Shown one piece after another: positions 22,590-30,414 of a stretch of 64,000 nt of DNA. This DNA comes from Pseudomonas sp. GV085. GTDB taxonomy: Bacteria > Pseudomonadota > Gammaproteobacteria > Pseudomonadales > Pseudomonadaceae. Numbering within the stretch: position 1 is the stretch's first letter; the number at the start of each line of letters is the position of its first letter. Location of the stretch: the NCBI RefSeq assembly GCF_003050925.1, contig NZ_QAOV01000017.1, forward strand, positions 50,969 to 114,968, read 5' to 3'. The notes below the pieces were generated by a model that saw nothing but the letters and a program-made list of their open reading frames with translations, was not told the origin of the DNA and did no database searches. The translations under genes were made by a program, and so were the position numbers.

Positions 22590-22620
22590 CGCATAGCGTA
22601 GTGTCAGCGACGCCGTCCCC

Positions 22621-22711
22621 CTGTAGGAGCGAGCCTGCTCGCGATGGCGGTGTGTCAGTCACATTGATTTTGAATGTGCCGCCGCCATCGCGAGCAGGCT
22701 CGCTCCTACAG
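22621..22711. repeat. REPIN (two inverted REP copies)
   Basis: CTGTAGGAGCGAGCCTGC... on the left and its reverse complement ending GCTCGCTCCTACAG on the right, with about 40 bases between. This is a head-to-head REP pair of the Pseudomonas type. Confidence 0.9.
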
Positions 22712-22737
22712 GTACATCGGTGTTCTGGAGATTGTGA

Positions 22738-23097
22738 TCAGGGCGGATCAAGCCGATCCAGCGCCCGATTCACCGCCAGCTCCCCCAGCATGATCACCTG
22801 CGCAATCCCCAACAGCGCATTACGGCTCGTCCCCTGCAGATGATCCACCAGATCGTTGGCCATGACATTGGCCGACGCCAGCGATTCACAGGCGTGCACC
22901 AGCAGGGTTTCGGTACTGAGTTCGGGGTTGACGATGAACATGGTGCCGGGTGCGCGCGGGGTAGCCATGATGTTGGCGCCCGGGTTGAGGTAGTGATTGA
23001 GTGCGCGCTCGGCGGCTTCGTGGAATTGTTTGGAGTCGGGGCTTTCGTACGGCGAGGCCGGGTCGGAGTCCGGCGGATTTGGAGTAACTTTGAACAT
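22738..23097 (-). CDS. DUF6124/DUF3077-type small protein
   Basis: A 119-residue protein of the small Pseudomonas family I recognise as DUF6124 (start MFKVTPNPPDSDP, then SPYESPDSKQFHEAAERAL). No signal peptide, membrane segment or catalytic motif is visible; the C-terminal half is predicted helical. The function is unknown. The start at 23097 is chosen because the family N-terminus MFKVTPNPP begins there; the longer open frame upstream runs into structured leader sequence. On the minus strand the leader carries ACAGGACCCAA just before the ATG, and TTGGGTCC about 75 bases further upstream can pair with it, which could hide the ribosome-binding site. Confidence 0.8.
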   Translation of the reverse strand: MFKVTPNPPDSDPASPYESPDSKQFHEAAERALNHYLNPGANIMATPRAPGTMFIVNPELSTETLLVHACESLASANVMANDLVDHLQGTSRNALLGIAQVIMLGELAVNRALDRLDPP

Positions 23098-23330
23098 GAT
23101 TTGGGTCCTGTAAGTATGAGCTACCACCGCTTCTCTACTAATAAGAAGGGTGGTAACTGTGCGCAGGTTAGTAGACCGGGGACCCAAGGAGCCGGCGCGC
23201 CCTAGGGCGCCCTGCACACAGCCACCATAAAGTGCAGGGATGGGATACCTGACTGTTTGATGGGCTATGCGCCTTGAGTAACCACGGGCTACTAAACCCG
23301 ATCACTGACAATCAGTGACCCGAATCAAGT
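23098..23330 (-). promoter_or_regulatory. Highly structured leader upstream of the DUF6124 gene
   Basis: Several exact pairings lie together: TACCACC 23122-23128 with GGTGGTA 23149-23155; TTGGGTCC 23101-23108 with GGACCCAA 23180-23187, enclosing that hairpin; a 14-base palindrome GCGCCCTAGGGCGC near 23197-23210; CCTGCAC 23211-23217 with GTGCAGG 23232-23238; TCACTGA 23302-23308 with TCAGTGA 23312-23318. On the minus strand the 23101-23108 segment covers the region between the likely Shine-Dalgarno and the start codon, so this may be a cis-acting RNA controlling translation. Confidence 0.5.
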
Positions 23331-23728
23331 TACCGACACCCCCCAAGGCGCACAAGCCGGCGGATTCTGGCGTACCTGTAGGCAACGGCGCAAGGCGTTG
23401 TGGCTTTCACGAAGTAACCTACAGACGGCTTAAACAGGCGCCATCATTTTCTGTTTGATAGAAAAGCTATGCATCATCTGCGCGATGGAGGTACTGAAAA
23501 GTCGAGGAAATTTCCTACTGACTTTTAGGGTTGGTGGTCAGACGCCCAAGGTATAGCGTGGGAGAGTTGCTTCCATTTTTTTCCGCTAATTGCTTCCTTC
23601 CGACGGAGCTTTTGGAGGTTTTGTAAATGGACTGAACTGCTAGCGCACTGGGTGACTCGACGGATTTCCGGTAATGTGCCTGATCAAGACTTGATGGGGC
23701 CCCATCTTGCGAAAATGGGACTAATAGA
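23331..23728. other. Intergenic region, no gene recognised
   Basis: About 400 bases between the structured leader and the ATPase gene. It is more AT-rich than the flanking pyoverdine genes. I see a short palindrome AGGAAATTTCCT near 23502 and a weak hairpin GGGGCCCCAT...ATGGGAC just before the ATPase start. No convincing coding frame, tRNA or attachment site is visible. It probably carries the promoter of the ATPase/TOPRIM pair. Confidence 0.4.
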
Positions 23729-24916
23729 ATGCTTCGTAAATTAGGCGTTTACGGATTTAAATCGGTTCACGAGCAAAGCATAGAGCTAGGCCGTGTGAAT
23801 TGTTTTATAGGTGCCAATGGCGTTGGAAAGAGCAATGTTCTGGAAGCGCTAGGCGTGCTTAGTGCTGCGGCGAATGGTGTTGTTGACGATGAGAGCCTGC
23901 TTCGTCGCGGCGTTCGCGCGGGGCTGCCTCGACTTTACAAGAGCTCGTTTGCTTCTGAACGAACACCTGCACATATTGGTGTAGGTATCGTTGGAGATGA
24001 CAACGAGGCTTACCGCGTCTCTTTGCTGAATCCGCTCGATTCGCCTGAACCTGCTTGGACTTACAAAACCGAGGTCCTGTCAGACGGCCATTTCGAGATT
24101 CTTTCCGATGGGGTTCGTAACAAGAAGAATCTGAATCCACAGTCGGGTCTGGCTGCACTGAAATTGGTTGAGTTAGAACCAGAAAATCCTGCTGCCAGGT
24201 TGATGCAGAGCCTGCAAGAGTATGCGATCTACTGTCCCAATACACCTTCCCTGCGCGGGATCATTCCTGATGTGCAAGCCAGACGACCTGTAGGACTGAG
24301 TGGTGGACAGCTAGCCGAAAGTTTTGAAGCCTTGCGCAAGCATCTGGAAAGTCAGGGTGAAGACGGTGAAGAGGTACTGGACCAGATTTTGGAGCTGATC
24401 GACTGGGTTGCCGATGTCCAAGCCACTAGTCATGGCGGGTCATTGATTTCAAGCAAAGTGCCCAGAACCAAACTTATGCTGAAGTTCACAGACCGATTCA
24501 TGAATAAGTCACGCAATGAACTGACCGCCTATGATGCCAGCGAAGGGGCATTGTATGTTTTGTTTTGCGCGGCACTCTGTCTATCTCCATTGGCACCAAG
24601 AATTCTGGCGATAGACAACCTGGATCAGGCACTGAATCCACGACTACTGTCAAAGCTGACAGCCTGTCTCAGCCATTGGCTCAGACATAACGACCCTGAT
24701 CGCCAATTGCTGTTCACTGCTCACAACCCCGCGGTACTGGATGGATTGGACTTATCTGATCCCGACACCCGTTTGTTTGCGGTGGAGCGAAATAGCAACG
24801 GTCTGACGGTAGTTCGGCGAGTTGTATTGACGGCGGAGCAGGAGAAACAGCATGAGCAATATCCATTGTCCAGACTGTGGATGATGGGGAGTTTGGGGGC
24901 GGTACCAAATGTCTGA
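23729..24916 (+). CDS. AAA (AAA_21-like) ATPase, first gene of a two-gene cassette
   Basis: A 395-residue ATPase of the SMC/OLD/ABC-like type. Walker A is GANGVGKSN (K34). A signature-like DASEGALYVLF lies near residue 270, the Walker B region reads RILAIDNLDQALNP, and FTAHNPAVLDG is the switch/H-loop histidine motif near residue 335. The usual catalytic Glu after the Walker B Asp is Asn here (IDN), with Asp two residues on, which may weaken or alter ATP hydrolysis. There is no coiled-coil arm as long as in SMC/RecF. The gene overlaps the next one by eight bases (ATGTCTGA), so the products are probably made in fixed ratio and form a complex. Base composition is clearly lower in GC than the pyoverdine genes, suggesting acquisition. 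ATPase + TOPRIM pairs are recurrent in anti-phage systems (OLD family, PARIS-like), hence the defence suggestion. Confidence 0.85.
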   Translation: MLRKLGVYGFKSVHEQSIELGRVNCFIGANGVGKSNVLEALGVLSAAANGVVDDESLLRRGVRAGLPRLYKSSFASERTPAHIGVGIVGDDNEAYRVSLLNPLDSPEPAWTYKTEVLSDGHFEILSDGVRNKKNLNPQSGLAALKLVELEPENPAARLMQSLQEYAIYCPNTPSLRGIIPDVQARRPVGLSGGQLAESFEALRKHLESQGEDGEEVLDQILELIDWVADVQATSHGGSLISSKVPRTKLMLKFTDRFMNKSRNELTAYDASEGALYVLFCAALCLSPLAPRILAIDNLDQALNPRLLSKLTACLSHWLRHNDPDRQLLFTAHNPAVLDGLDLSDPDTRLFAVERNSNGLTVVRRVVLTAEQEKQHEQYPLSRLWMMGSLGAVPNV

Positions 24917-25601
24917 ATTGCGTATTGCCTTGGTTGTAGAGGGTGACACCGACCTTGTAATTATTGAAGCTGCATTAAAAGCCATTATTGAAAGACCTTT
25001 CATCCTGACCAAGCTTCAACCTGAAGCGACTGCACCCAAGATGGGGACCGGCTGGAGTGGTGTATTGAAATGGTGCGATGCCTCAAGTCAAAGACATTCA
25101 GCATCTTTGGATACCGACCCCACGCTGGAGCAGTTTGATCTGTTAATCATCCATTTAGATGTGGATGTTTCGACTGAGTTTTATGCAAATGCAGGCCCAA
25201 CGGTTCATGACATGGCAGTACAAAAGGGCTGGGGGATTTTACCTTGCGCACGACCTTGCCCTCCGGTCGCTCATAGCATTGCACCATTGACGGCTACTTT
25301 AGATAGCTGGCTTCATCCATCTAGCCGCGGAACCAAGACTGTATTGTGTCTTCCTGCACAAGCATCAGGAACCTGGCTCGCGGCTGCATCGCTTTCTGCT
25401 GACCACGCGCTTTTGCGCGGAGCAGAGTGCAATGTCAATTTGGAGTCTCGTCTTTCTCTGTTACCACTGGATCAGAGGATCCGAAAGAAAGTTCGCGAGT
25501 ATCGTCAACATGCAAACAAGGTGACAGACAATTGGCCGGCTATCAAAGCCGTTTGTTCGCAAGCAGAAGCTTTTGAGACAGCGGTTCTCGCTGCCGTTTA
25601 A
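24909..25601 (+). CDS. TOPRIM-like protein, partner of the AAA ATPase
   Basis: A 230-residue protein. The N-terminus LVVEGDTDLVIIEAAL matches the conserved Glu motif of TOPRIM folds, and LLIIHLDVDVS about 75 residues later supplies the DxD pair, so metal-dependent nuclease or related phosphotransfer chemistry is plausible. The rest (TKTVLCLPAQASGTW and a basic C-terminal part) is not recognised. The start overlaps the ATPase stop by eight bases. TOPRIM identity rests on motifs only; an inactive or DUF4276-like relative is possible. In two-gene OLD-type cassettes the ATPase senses or restrains a TOPRIM effector; whether this holds here is inference. Confidence 0.75.
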   Translation: MSELRIALVVEGDTDLVIIEAALKAIIERPFILTKLQPEATAPKMGTGWSGVLKWCDASSQRHSASLDTDPTLEQFDLLIIHLDVDVSTEFYANAGPTVHDMAVQKGWGILPCARPCPPVAHSIAPLTATLDSWLHPSSRGTKTVLCLPAQASGTWLAAASLSADHALLRGAECNVNLESRLSLLPLDQRIRKKVREYRQHANKVTDNWPAIKAVCSQAEAFETAVLAAV

Positions 25602-25894
25602 TTTTCTAGACCCTCCAATGAGTAAAGTTCTAAAGGGGGAATGTTGTAAACCCAGTTTTGCTCCTGCGTCCGCGAGTGAATACTCCAGCCATCCAGTGTT
25701 TTCACCAGAGTGTCGCGGTACCTCAGCCCAATAAACAGAACATCATTTGTGCCGTCGTCATTGCCGGAAATCATCATTGCCGGGGCGACTGTTTGAGCCG
25801 TCGCAGTGTGGCCATCAATTTCCAGCAAAAAGGTGGAAATTATGTGCTGGGTACCGCGCATTTCCGAGACCGCGTCGTTGAGATAAGACGACAT
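25598..25894 (-). pseudogene. Truncated SnoaL/NTF2-like fragment
   Basis: The 98 encoded residues read like the C-terminal two thirds of a SnoaL_4-type protein (MRGTQHIISTFLLEIDG, LFIGLRYRDTLVKT, WSIHSRTQEQNWV). The family is normally about 130-150 residues, and the helical N-terminal part is absent. Upstream in frame only about 16 codons precede a stop, with no better start. Its 3' end meets the end of the TOPRIM gene tail-to-tail. It is probably a decayed remnant cut by the insertion of neighbouring genes; a short functional protein cannot be excluded. Confidence 0.6.
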
Positions 25895-25945
25895 GGTACG
25901 GACACCACAACAAGAGCGCCATTCTGAAAAACCAAGGACGATTCA

Positions 25946-26398
25946 ATGATGGATCTCAAGAAAAGCCTCATCAGTTGCCTGATATTCCCTATCGCCCCGG
26001 TGGCAGTCATTTATCTGACCTTCGCCCTGTGCAGCGAAATCTGGAAAGAAAGCTTCTACACGCCCGGCGAGGACGGCGGAGAGGTCGAACCCACGCTGGC
26101 TCTCTTTATCATTCCGATCCTGCTGGTGATTGCTGCGCCATTGCTGGCGGGGCTGACAGGGTTGAGTCGATGGGTTACGCGGCGCTTTGAACCCGGTGTC
26201 TGGTGGCGGTGGGTAATGGCGATTCCACGCGTCATTCTGGCGGCCATTTCATTGTTTATGTTTCTGCTTTCGACCGGTTTCCTGATGGGGGATGTTCTCG
26301 GTCTATTCAGACATTGGCAGGTGGCTTGCGCATGGGCAGCCTGCGCGGTCACCGTCGGGGCATTTGTGGTCCAGCAATTTTCACGCCTGAAGGAATAG
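25946..26398 (+). CDS. Small inner-membrane protein, unknown function
   Basis: A 150-residue protein with about four hydrophobic segments (near residues 8-30, 50-72, 88-112 and 120-142) and an acidic loop (GEDGGEVEP) after the first. No family was recognised and no catalytic motif is seen. It stands alone between the SnoaL-like remnant and the glyoxalase gene in the accessory block. Confidence 0.65.
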   Translation: MMDLKKSLISCLIFPIAPVAVIYLTFALCSEIWKESFYTPGEDGGEVEPTLALFIIPILLVIAAPLLAGLTGLSRWVTRRFEPGVWWRWVMAIPRVILAAISLFMFLLSTGFLMGDVLGLFRHWQVACAWAACAVTVGAFVVQQFSRLKE

Positions 26399-26604
26399 TC
26401 CTCAAGCCACGGACAGGGGGTTGCCGAGCCATCTTCCGCATCCCGTATCGGCTATGTAATATCGACAGCGGCCCGATGCTGCCCGCCGCTCGCTCCCGCT
26501 GGGAAAGGTGAAAGCATCTCCTCCTCATACGAACCCTGTCGCCTCTCTTGATGGTCGAGGTTTGGCAATGCGAGCACCAAGGCATCTCGGCTACAGGAGC
26601 AGCC

Positions 26605-27141
26605 ATGTTTTCAATCGAGCAAGCCAAGCAAATGGCCAAACAGTTGCGCGCCTCGCTGGAGGAACGCAATCAAGTGGTGACCCATTCCACCGCGCTGGAA
26701 CTGGTCGCGCAGCAACTGGGCTACAAGGACTGGAACACCGCGTCGGCGATGCTTACCCAGGCCAATACCCCGCCAGCGCCAAGCATTACCTTTGATAGAC
26801 CCATCCCGATTTTGCGCAGTTTCGACGAAGCCAAGGCGCGCGAGTTCTATCTGGATTTCATGGGGTTCAGCGTCGAGTTCGAACATCGCTTCGAGGCTGA
26901 TCTGCCGCTGTACCTGGGCATCAGTCGCGACGGGTTGCAACTGCATCTTTCCGAACATCACGGCGATGCCAGCCCTGGCTCGACGGTATTCGTGCCCATG
27001 CAAAACATCGAGCTGCTCAGGGATGAGTTGCAGGGCAAGCGCTACGGCTACGGACGCCCTGATATTGTTCAGCAAGGCTGGGGCAAGGAGCTGCAAGTCT
27101 ACGACCCGTTCGGTAATCGTATTCGCTTCTGCCAATATTGA
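26605..27141 (+). CDS. Glyoxalase/bleomycin-resistance superfamily protein
   Basis: A 178-residue protein. The first ~55 residues are helical (FSIEQAKQMAKQLRASL ... LGYKDWNTASAML), an N-terminal extension found in a subset of glyoxalase-superfamily proteins. The VOC-fold part follows (IPILRSFDEAKAREFYLDF, LGISRDGLQLHLSEHHGD, YDPFGNRIRF). H and E residues in HLSEHHGD and the C-terminal DPFGN are typical of the fold. Start 26605 has AGGAGC eight bases upstream; a longer frame exists but lacks a good ribosome-binding site. The substrate is unknown; bleomycin-type binding or detoxification of an electrophile are family possibilities. Confidence 0.85.
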   Translation: MFSIEQAKQMAKQLRASLEERNQVVTHSTALELVAQQLGYKDWNTASAMLTQANTPPAPSITFDRPIPILRSFDEAKAREFYLDFMGFSVEFEHRFEADLPLYLGISRDGLQLHLSEHHGDASPGSTVFVPMQNIELLRDELQGKRYGYGRPDIVQQGWGKELQVYDPFGNRIRFCQY

Positions 27142-27206
27142 TCAGGCGGTGCGAACCGGGGTGACCCGGTTCGCTTTCAACCACGACGATTAAGGATCAA
27201 CACGGC

Positions 27207-27734
27207 ATGACCACGCAGGACACTTCGCTTCAAGACATCGCCGCGCCTGAAGGCGTTTGTTATGGCTGCGGCAGCCAGAACCCGCATGGGCTGCACATCA
27301 AGAGTTTCTGGCATGAAGACGGGGTGCATGTCATGGCGCAGCATTTGCCCGATGACAAGTATTGCGGCTGGCCGGATCTGGTTTACGGCGGTTTGATTGC
27401 GATGCTGGTGGATTGTCATTCCAACTGGGCGGCGATGGCTTATCACTACCGGGCAGAGCAGCGCGAAGCGGGCAGCTTGCCCCACATCACCTGCGTCACC
27501 GGTAACCTGGGCATCAAGTTCATCAAGCCCACCCCAATGGGCGTACCCCTGACACTGCGTGCCAAAGTCGAGGGCGATGTCGGGCGCAAAAGCCGGGTCA
27601 TTTGCGAGGTCTTCGCCGGGGATGTCCTGACCGCTGTCGGGGATTCCGTTTTTGTGCGCGTCGATACAGGGCAACTCAGGGCCGAAGCGCACAGCCATAC
27701 GTCGCAAGCAGAAAACGGAACCGGGCCGCTGTAG
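27207..27734 (+). CDS. PaaI-type hotdog thioesterase
   Basis: A 175-residue hotdog-fold protein of the PaaI/YiiD class: VCYGCGSQNPHGLHI near the start, then WPDLVYGGLIAMLVDCHSNW (the H/D-containing helix region) and LGIKFIKPTPMGVPLTLRAKV. Probable acyl-CoA thioesterase of unknown substrate. It starts at ATG 27207 after AAGGAT. The stop codon TAG (27732-27734) is part of the TGTAGGAGC end of a REP element, so its last residue is set by the repeat junction. Confidence 0.88.
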   Translation: MTTQDTSLQDIAAPEGVCYGCGSQNPHGLHIKSFWHEDGVHVMAQHLPDDKYCGWPDLVYGGLIAMLVDCHSNWAAMAYHYRAEQREAGSLPHITCVTGNLGIKFIKPTPMGVPLTLRAKVEGDVGRKSRVICEVFAGDVLTAVGDSVFVRVDTGQLRAEAHSHTSQAENGTGPL

Positions 27735-27849
27735 GAGCGAGCTTGCTCGCGATGGTCGTTAACGATAACGCGTGTTTACTGACTAAACGCAGCGCTCTTG
27801 AATCCATCGCGAGCAAGCTCGCTCCTACAGCAGTGGCCCGGTTTTTTGT
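27719..27849. terminator. Terminator stem split by a REPIN
   Basis: AACCGGGCCGCTG (27719-27731) pairs, with one mismatch, with CAGTGGCCCGGTT (27831-27843), which is followed by TTTTTT-like sequence. The ~100 bases between are a complete REPIN. It looks like a Rho-independent terminator whose loop received the repeat. It could serve the thioesterase gene and, reading in reverse, lies just downstream of fpvA. Confidence 0.55.
27729..27830. repeat. REPIN
   Basis: Head-to-head REP copies: CTGTAGGAGCGAGCTTGCTC on the left and GAGCAAGCTCGCTCCTACAG on the right. It overlaps the thioesterase stop codon. The spacer closely resembles that of the REPIN at 47984 (TCGTTAACGATAACGCGTGTT). Confidence 0.9.
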
Positions 27850-27870
27850 TGCGGATGATGCTTTCAGCCA

Positions 27871-30288
27871 TCAGTACTGCGCGCGCAGGCTCAGGGTCAG
27901 GGTGCGCGGGTCGCCGTAGAAGTTGGTGCCCCAGGAGGCATCGACGCGGTCGTAGTACTTGCGGTCGAACAGGTTGTTAGCCGTCAGTGTCGACGACAGG
28001 TGTTGGTTGAACTTGTAGCCGACCTGCGCCGTGGCGACGGCAAAGCCGCCTTGCTGGAACTTCACGTCACGCTGGAAGTAAGTGTCGCTGACCACACGCA
28101 CGCCACCGCCGACGCTGAAGTCCTTGAGCGCACCGTCGGTGAACTCGTACTTGGTCCACAGGTTGTAGTTGTGCTTGGGCGTAATGGTGCTGAAGGTCTT
28201 GCCTTTGTTGGCCGCATCGCCGTCCAGGAACTTGGTGGAAGTGAAGGCGTAACCGGTGACGATGCTCCAGTTCTCGGTCAGGTTGCCGCTCAACTCGGTT
28301 TCCCAACCCTGGCTGCGGGCCTTGCCTTCGGTCATGTAGGCACCGGAGGTGTTGTCGTATTCGGCACGGTTTTCATCGTAAATGCGAAAGGCGGCGAGGC
28401 TGGCGTTCAGGCGACCGTCGTAGAATTCGCGCTTGAGGCCGATCTCGTATTGCTTGCCTTCGCGCGGGCCGACCGGCTCGCCGTCCGTGCCGATTTCGCT
28501 CTGGGGTTTGAACACGCCGGTGTAGCTGAAGTAGGTCGACAGTTGCGGAGTGATCTTGCCGATGATGGCGCCGTACGGCACGACCTTGCGGTTGATGCTG
28601 GTGTGGGCTTCGCCGAAGTTGTCGAAGAAGGCGTTGGCGTTCTTCGCGTCGCTTTCGAACCAGGTCACACGGCTGCCGCCGATGACATCGAGCCAGTCGG
28701 TGACGTTGAACTTGGCACGAGTGTAGACACCGTACTGGTCGGACTTGGACCAGTTGCCATTGACGTGCGCATAGTCGTTGCGGGGAATGTCGATGCTGCC
28801 CGGATCGAACACATTGATCGGGAAGTACTCGCCGCCGCCGTAGGTGAAGTCCCTGTCCAGGTGCTGGTACTCGGCGCCCAGAGTGAACTCGTGCCGGCGA
28901 TTGGCGAACTCGAACGGCGTGGTGACGAAACTGTCGACGCCGATGGTCTTGATGTGGGTGTAGTAGTCGTACGCCACGGCCCAGCTGTCACCGGTGGCCG
29001 GGTCGACCGCGCCGTCGGCCCAGGTGAAGTTACGCTGCGGGGTTTCGGCGTCGCGGTAGGTCAGGGTGGTCTTGAACTGACCGCCGTTGTCCAGTTCGTG
29101 GTCGAGTTCGGCGAAGGTTTCCCAGACTTTTTCGTCGAGGGTGTTCCACTTGGCATCGACGAAGGTCGAGCGCGGTACGTCGAGCAATCTGCCGTCGGCG
29201 TAGGCCGGCAGGCCGAAGGCCGGGGTGGAGTGGTTCTGCTGGTAGGCACCACCGACCGACAGGGTGGTGACCGGGTCGAGGTCGAATTCCAGGCGACCGT
29301 AGACCATCGGGCGTTCGTTCTGCGCGTAGTTGACGAAGGACTTGTTGTTCTCATAGGCGGTGATGAAGCGACCGCGCACGGTGCCCTGGTCGTTTAACGG
29401 GCCGGTGACGTCCACCGAAGAACGGTAGCGATCGTAGGAGCCGGCGGCCAGTTCGCCACCGAGGGCGAATTGGCTCAGGGCACGCTTGCGCACCACGTTG
29501 ATCGTACCGCCGGGTTCACCCGCACCCTGGTACAGGCCGGACGGGCCGCGCAACACTTCGATGCGGTCGTACATCGCCAGGTCGAAACTGGTGGCCATGT
29601 CGCCCTGGCCGGTGGGTTGCGAGACGCCGTCGACCTGCACCTGATCGACGAGGAAGCCGCGCATGAAGATGTCATTGAGGCTGGAGCCGGAGTTGTAGGT
29701 CTTGACGGTCACGCCGGTGACCTGACGCAGGGCGTCCTGCAGGCTGTTCAGGTTCTGGTCGTCCATGCGCTGGCGCGTGACGACGGACACCGACTGCGGG
29801 ATGTCCTTGACCTTGATGTTGCCTTTGCCGATGGTCACTTCATCGCTGGTGTAGGAGTGCGTGCCTTCAGTGGTCGGCCCCAGCGCCACGCCGGTGATGG
29901 ACGTCGCACCCAGCTGCAACGCACTGGAATCACCGGCCGTTGGCACCAGCGACACGGTGTTGCCATTCAACTGAAAATTGATGCCGCTCCCCAGCAGCAA
30001 GGTTTTCAGTGCCTGTTCCGGTTCCATGTTGCCGGACACCGCCGTTGACTTGATGCCGTCGACCATGTCCTGGCTATAGAGAATCTGCAGGTTGGTCTGC
30101 TGGCCCAGTTGGCGCAATGCACTGGCCAGCGATTGAGCCGGCACATTGACGCTGACCGGGGCTGCCTCGACCTGGGATGTGCCCAGCAGCAACAGGGTCA
30201 GCAGCGCGCCCGGCACGACCGTTCGGTATTTCTTTTGCCGTTCGATGGCTAATGCCAGCGGTGCGCGGGACAGAGTAAGGCTTTGCAT
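27871..30288 (-). CDS. fpvA: Ferripyoverdine TonB-dependent receptor/transducer
   Basis: An 805-residue outer-membrane receptor. A signal peptide ends near residue 42 (TSQVEA-APVSV). An STN/secretin signalling domain follows (ASALRQLGQQTNLQILYSQ), which places it among receptors that signal to an ECF sigma factor through an anti-sigma protein. Then come the plug (VKDIPQSVSVVTRQRM, LRGPSGLYQGAGEPGGTINVV) and a long beta-barrel ending in an aromatic residue (LSLRAQY). Its place directly downstream of pvdE supports FpvA. Regulation: a 19-base Fur-box match (16/19) lies at 30327-30345, and no PvdS box was found in the 126-base gap, so it may share the pvdE promoter as well. Its ligand specificity should match the peptide made by the NRPSs at 1-21.5 kb. 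Confidence 0.95.
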   Translation of the reverse strand: MQSLTLSRAPLALAIERQKKYRTVVPGALLTLLLLGTSQVEAAPVSVNVPAQSLASALRQLGQQTNLQILYSQDMVDGIKSTAVSGNMEPEQALKTLLLGSGINFQLNGNTVSLVPTAGDSSALQLGATSITGVALGPTTEGTHSYTSDEVTIGKGNIKVKDIPQSVSVVTRQRMDDQNLNSLQDALRQVTGVTVKTYNSGSSLNDIFMRGFLVDQVQVDGVSQPTGQGDMATSFDLAMYDRIEVLRGPSGLYQGAGEPGGTINVVRKRALSQFALGGELAAGSYDRYRSSVDVTGPLNDQGTVRGRFITAYENNKSFVNYAQNERPMVYGRLEFDLDPVTTLSVGGAYQQNHSTPAFGLPAYADGRLLDVPRSTFVDAKWNTLDEKVWETFAELDHELDNGGQFKTTLTYRDAETPQRNFTWADGAVDPATGDSWAVAYDYYTHIKTIGVDSFVTTPFEFANRRHEFTLGAEYQHLDRDFTYGGGEYFPINVFDPGSIDIPRNDYAHVNGNWSKSDQYGVYTRAKFNVTDWLDVIGGSRVTWFESDAKNANAFFDNFGEAHTSINRKVVPYGAIIGKITPQLSTYFSYTGVFKPQSEIGTDGEPVGPREGKQYEIGLKREFYDGRLNASLAAFRIYDENRAEYDNTSGAYMTEGKARSQGWETELSGNLTENWSIVTGYAFTSTKFLDGDAANKGKTFSTITPKHNYNLWTKYEFTDGALKDFSVGGGVRVVSDTYFQRDVKFQQGGFAVATAQVGYKFNQHLSSTLTANNLFDRKYYDRVDASWGTNFYGDPRTLTLSLRAQY

Positions 30289-30326
30289 TGCTCGAATCGC
30301 TCCAGAATGGTGTGTGCAGTGTTTTA

Positions 30327-30345
30327 GTTAATGATAATTATTATT
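30327..30345 (-). promoter_or_regulatory. Fur box upstream of fpvA
   Basis: GTTAATGATAATTATTATT matches the GATAATGATAATCATTATC consensus at 16 of 19 positions. It lies 39 bases before the fpvA start codon. Confidence 0.75.
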
Positions 30346-30414
30346 AGACGTACCACTGTGGCTAAACCGGAAAACAAACTCCAAAAAACAATGATCTGCA
30401 CGCGGCAACCACCG

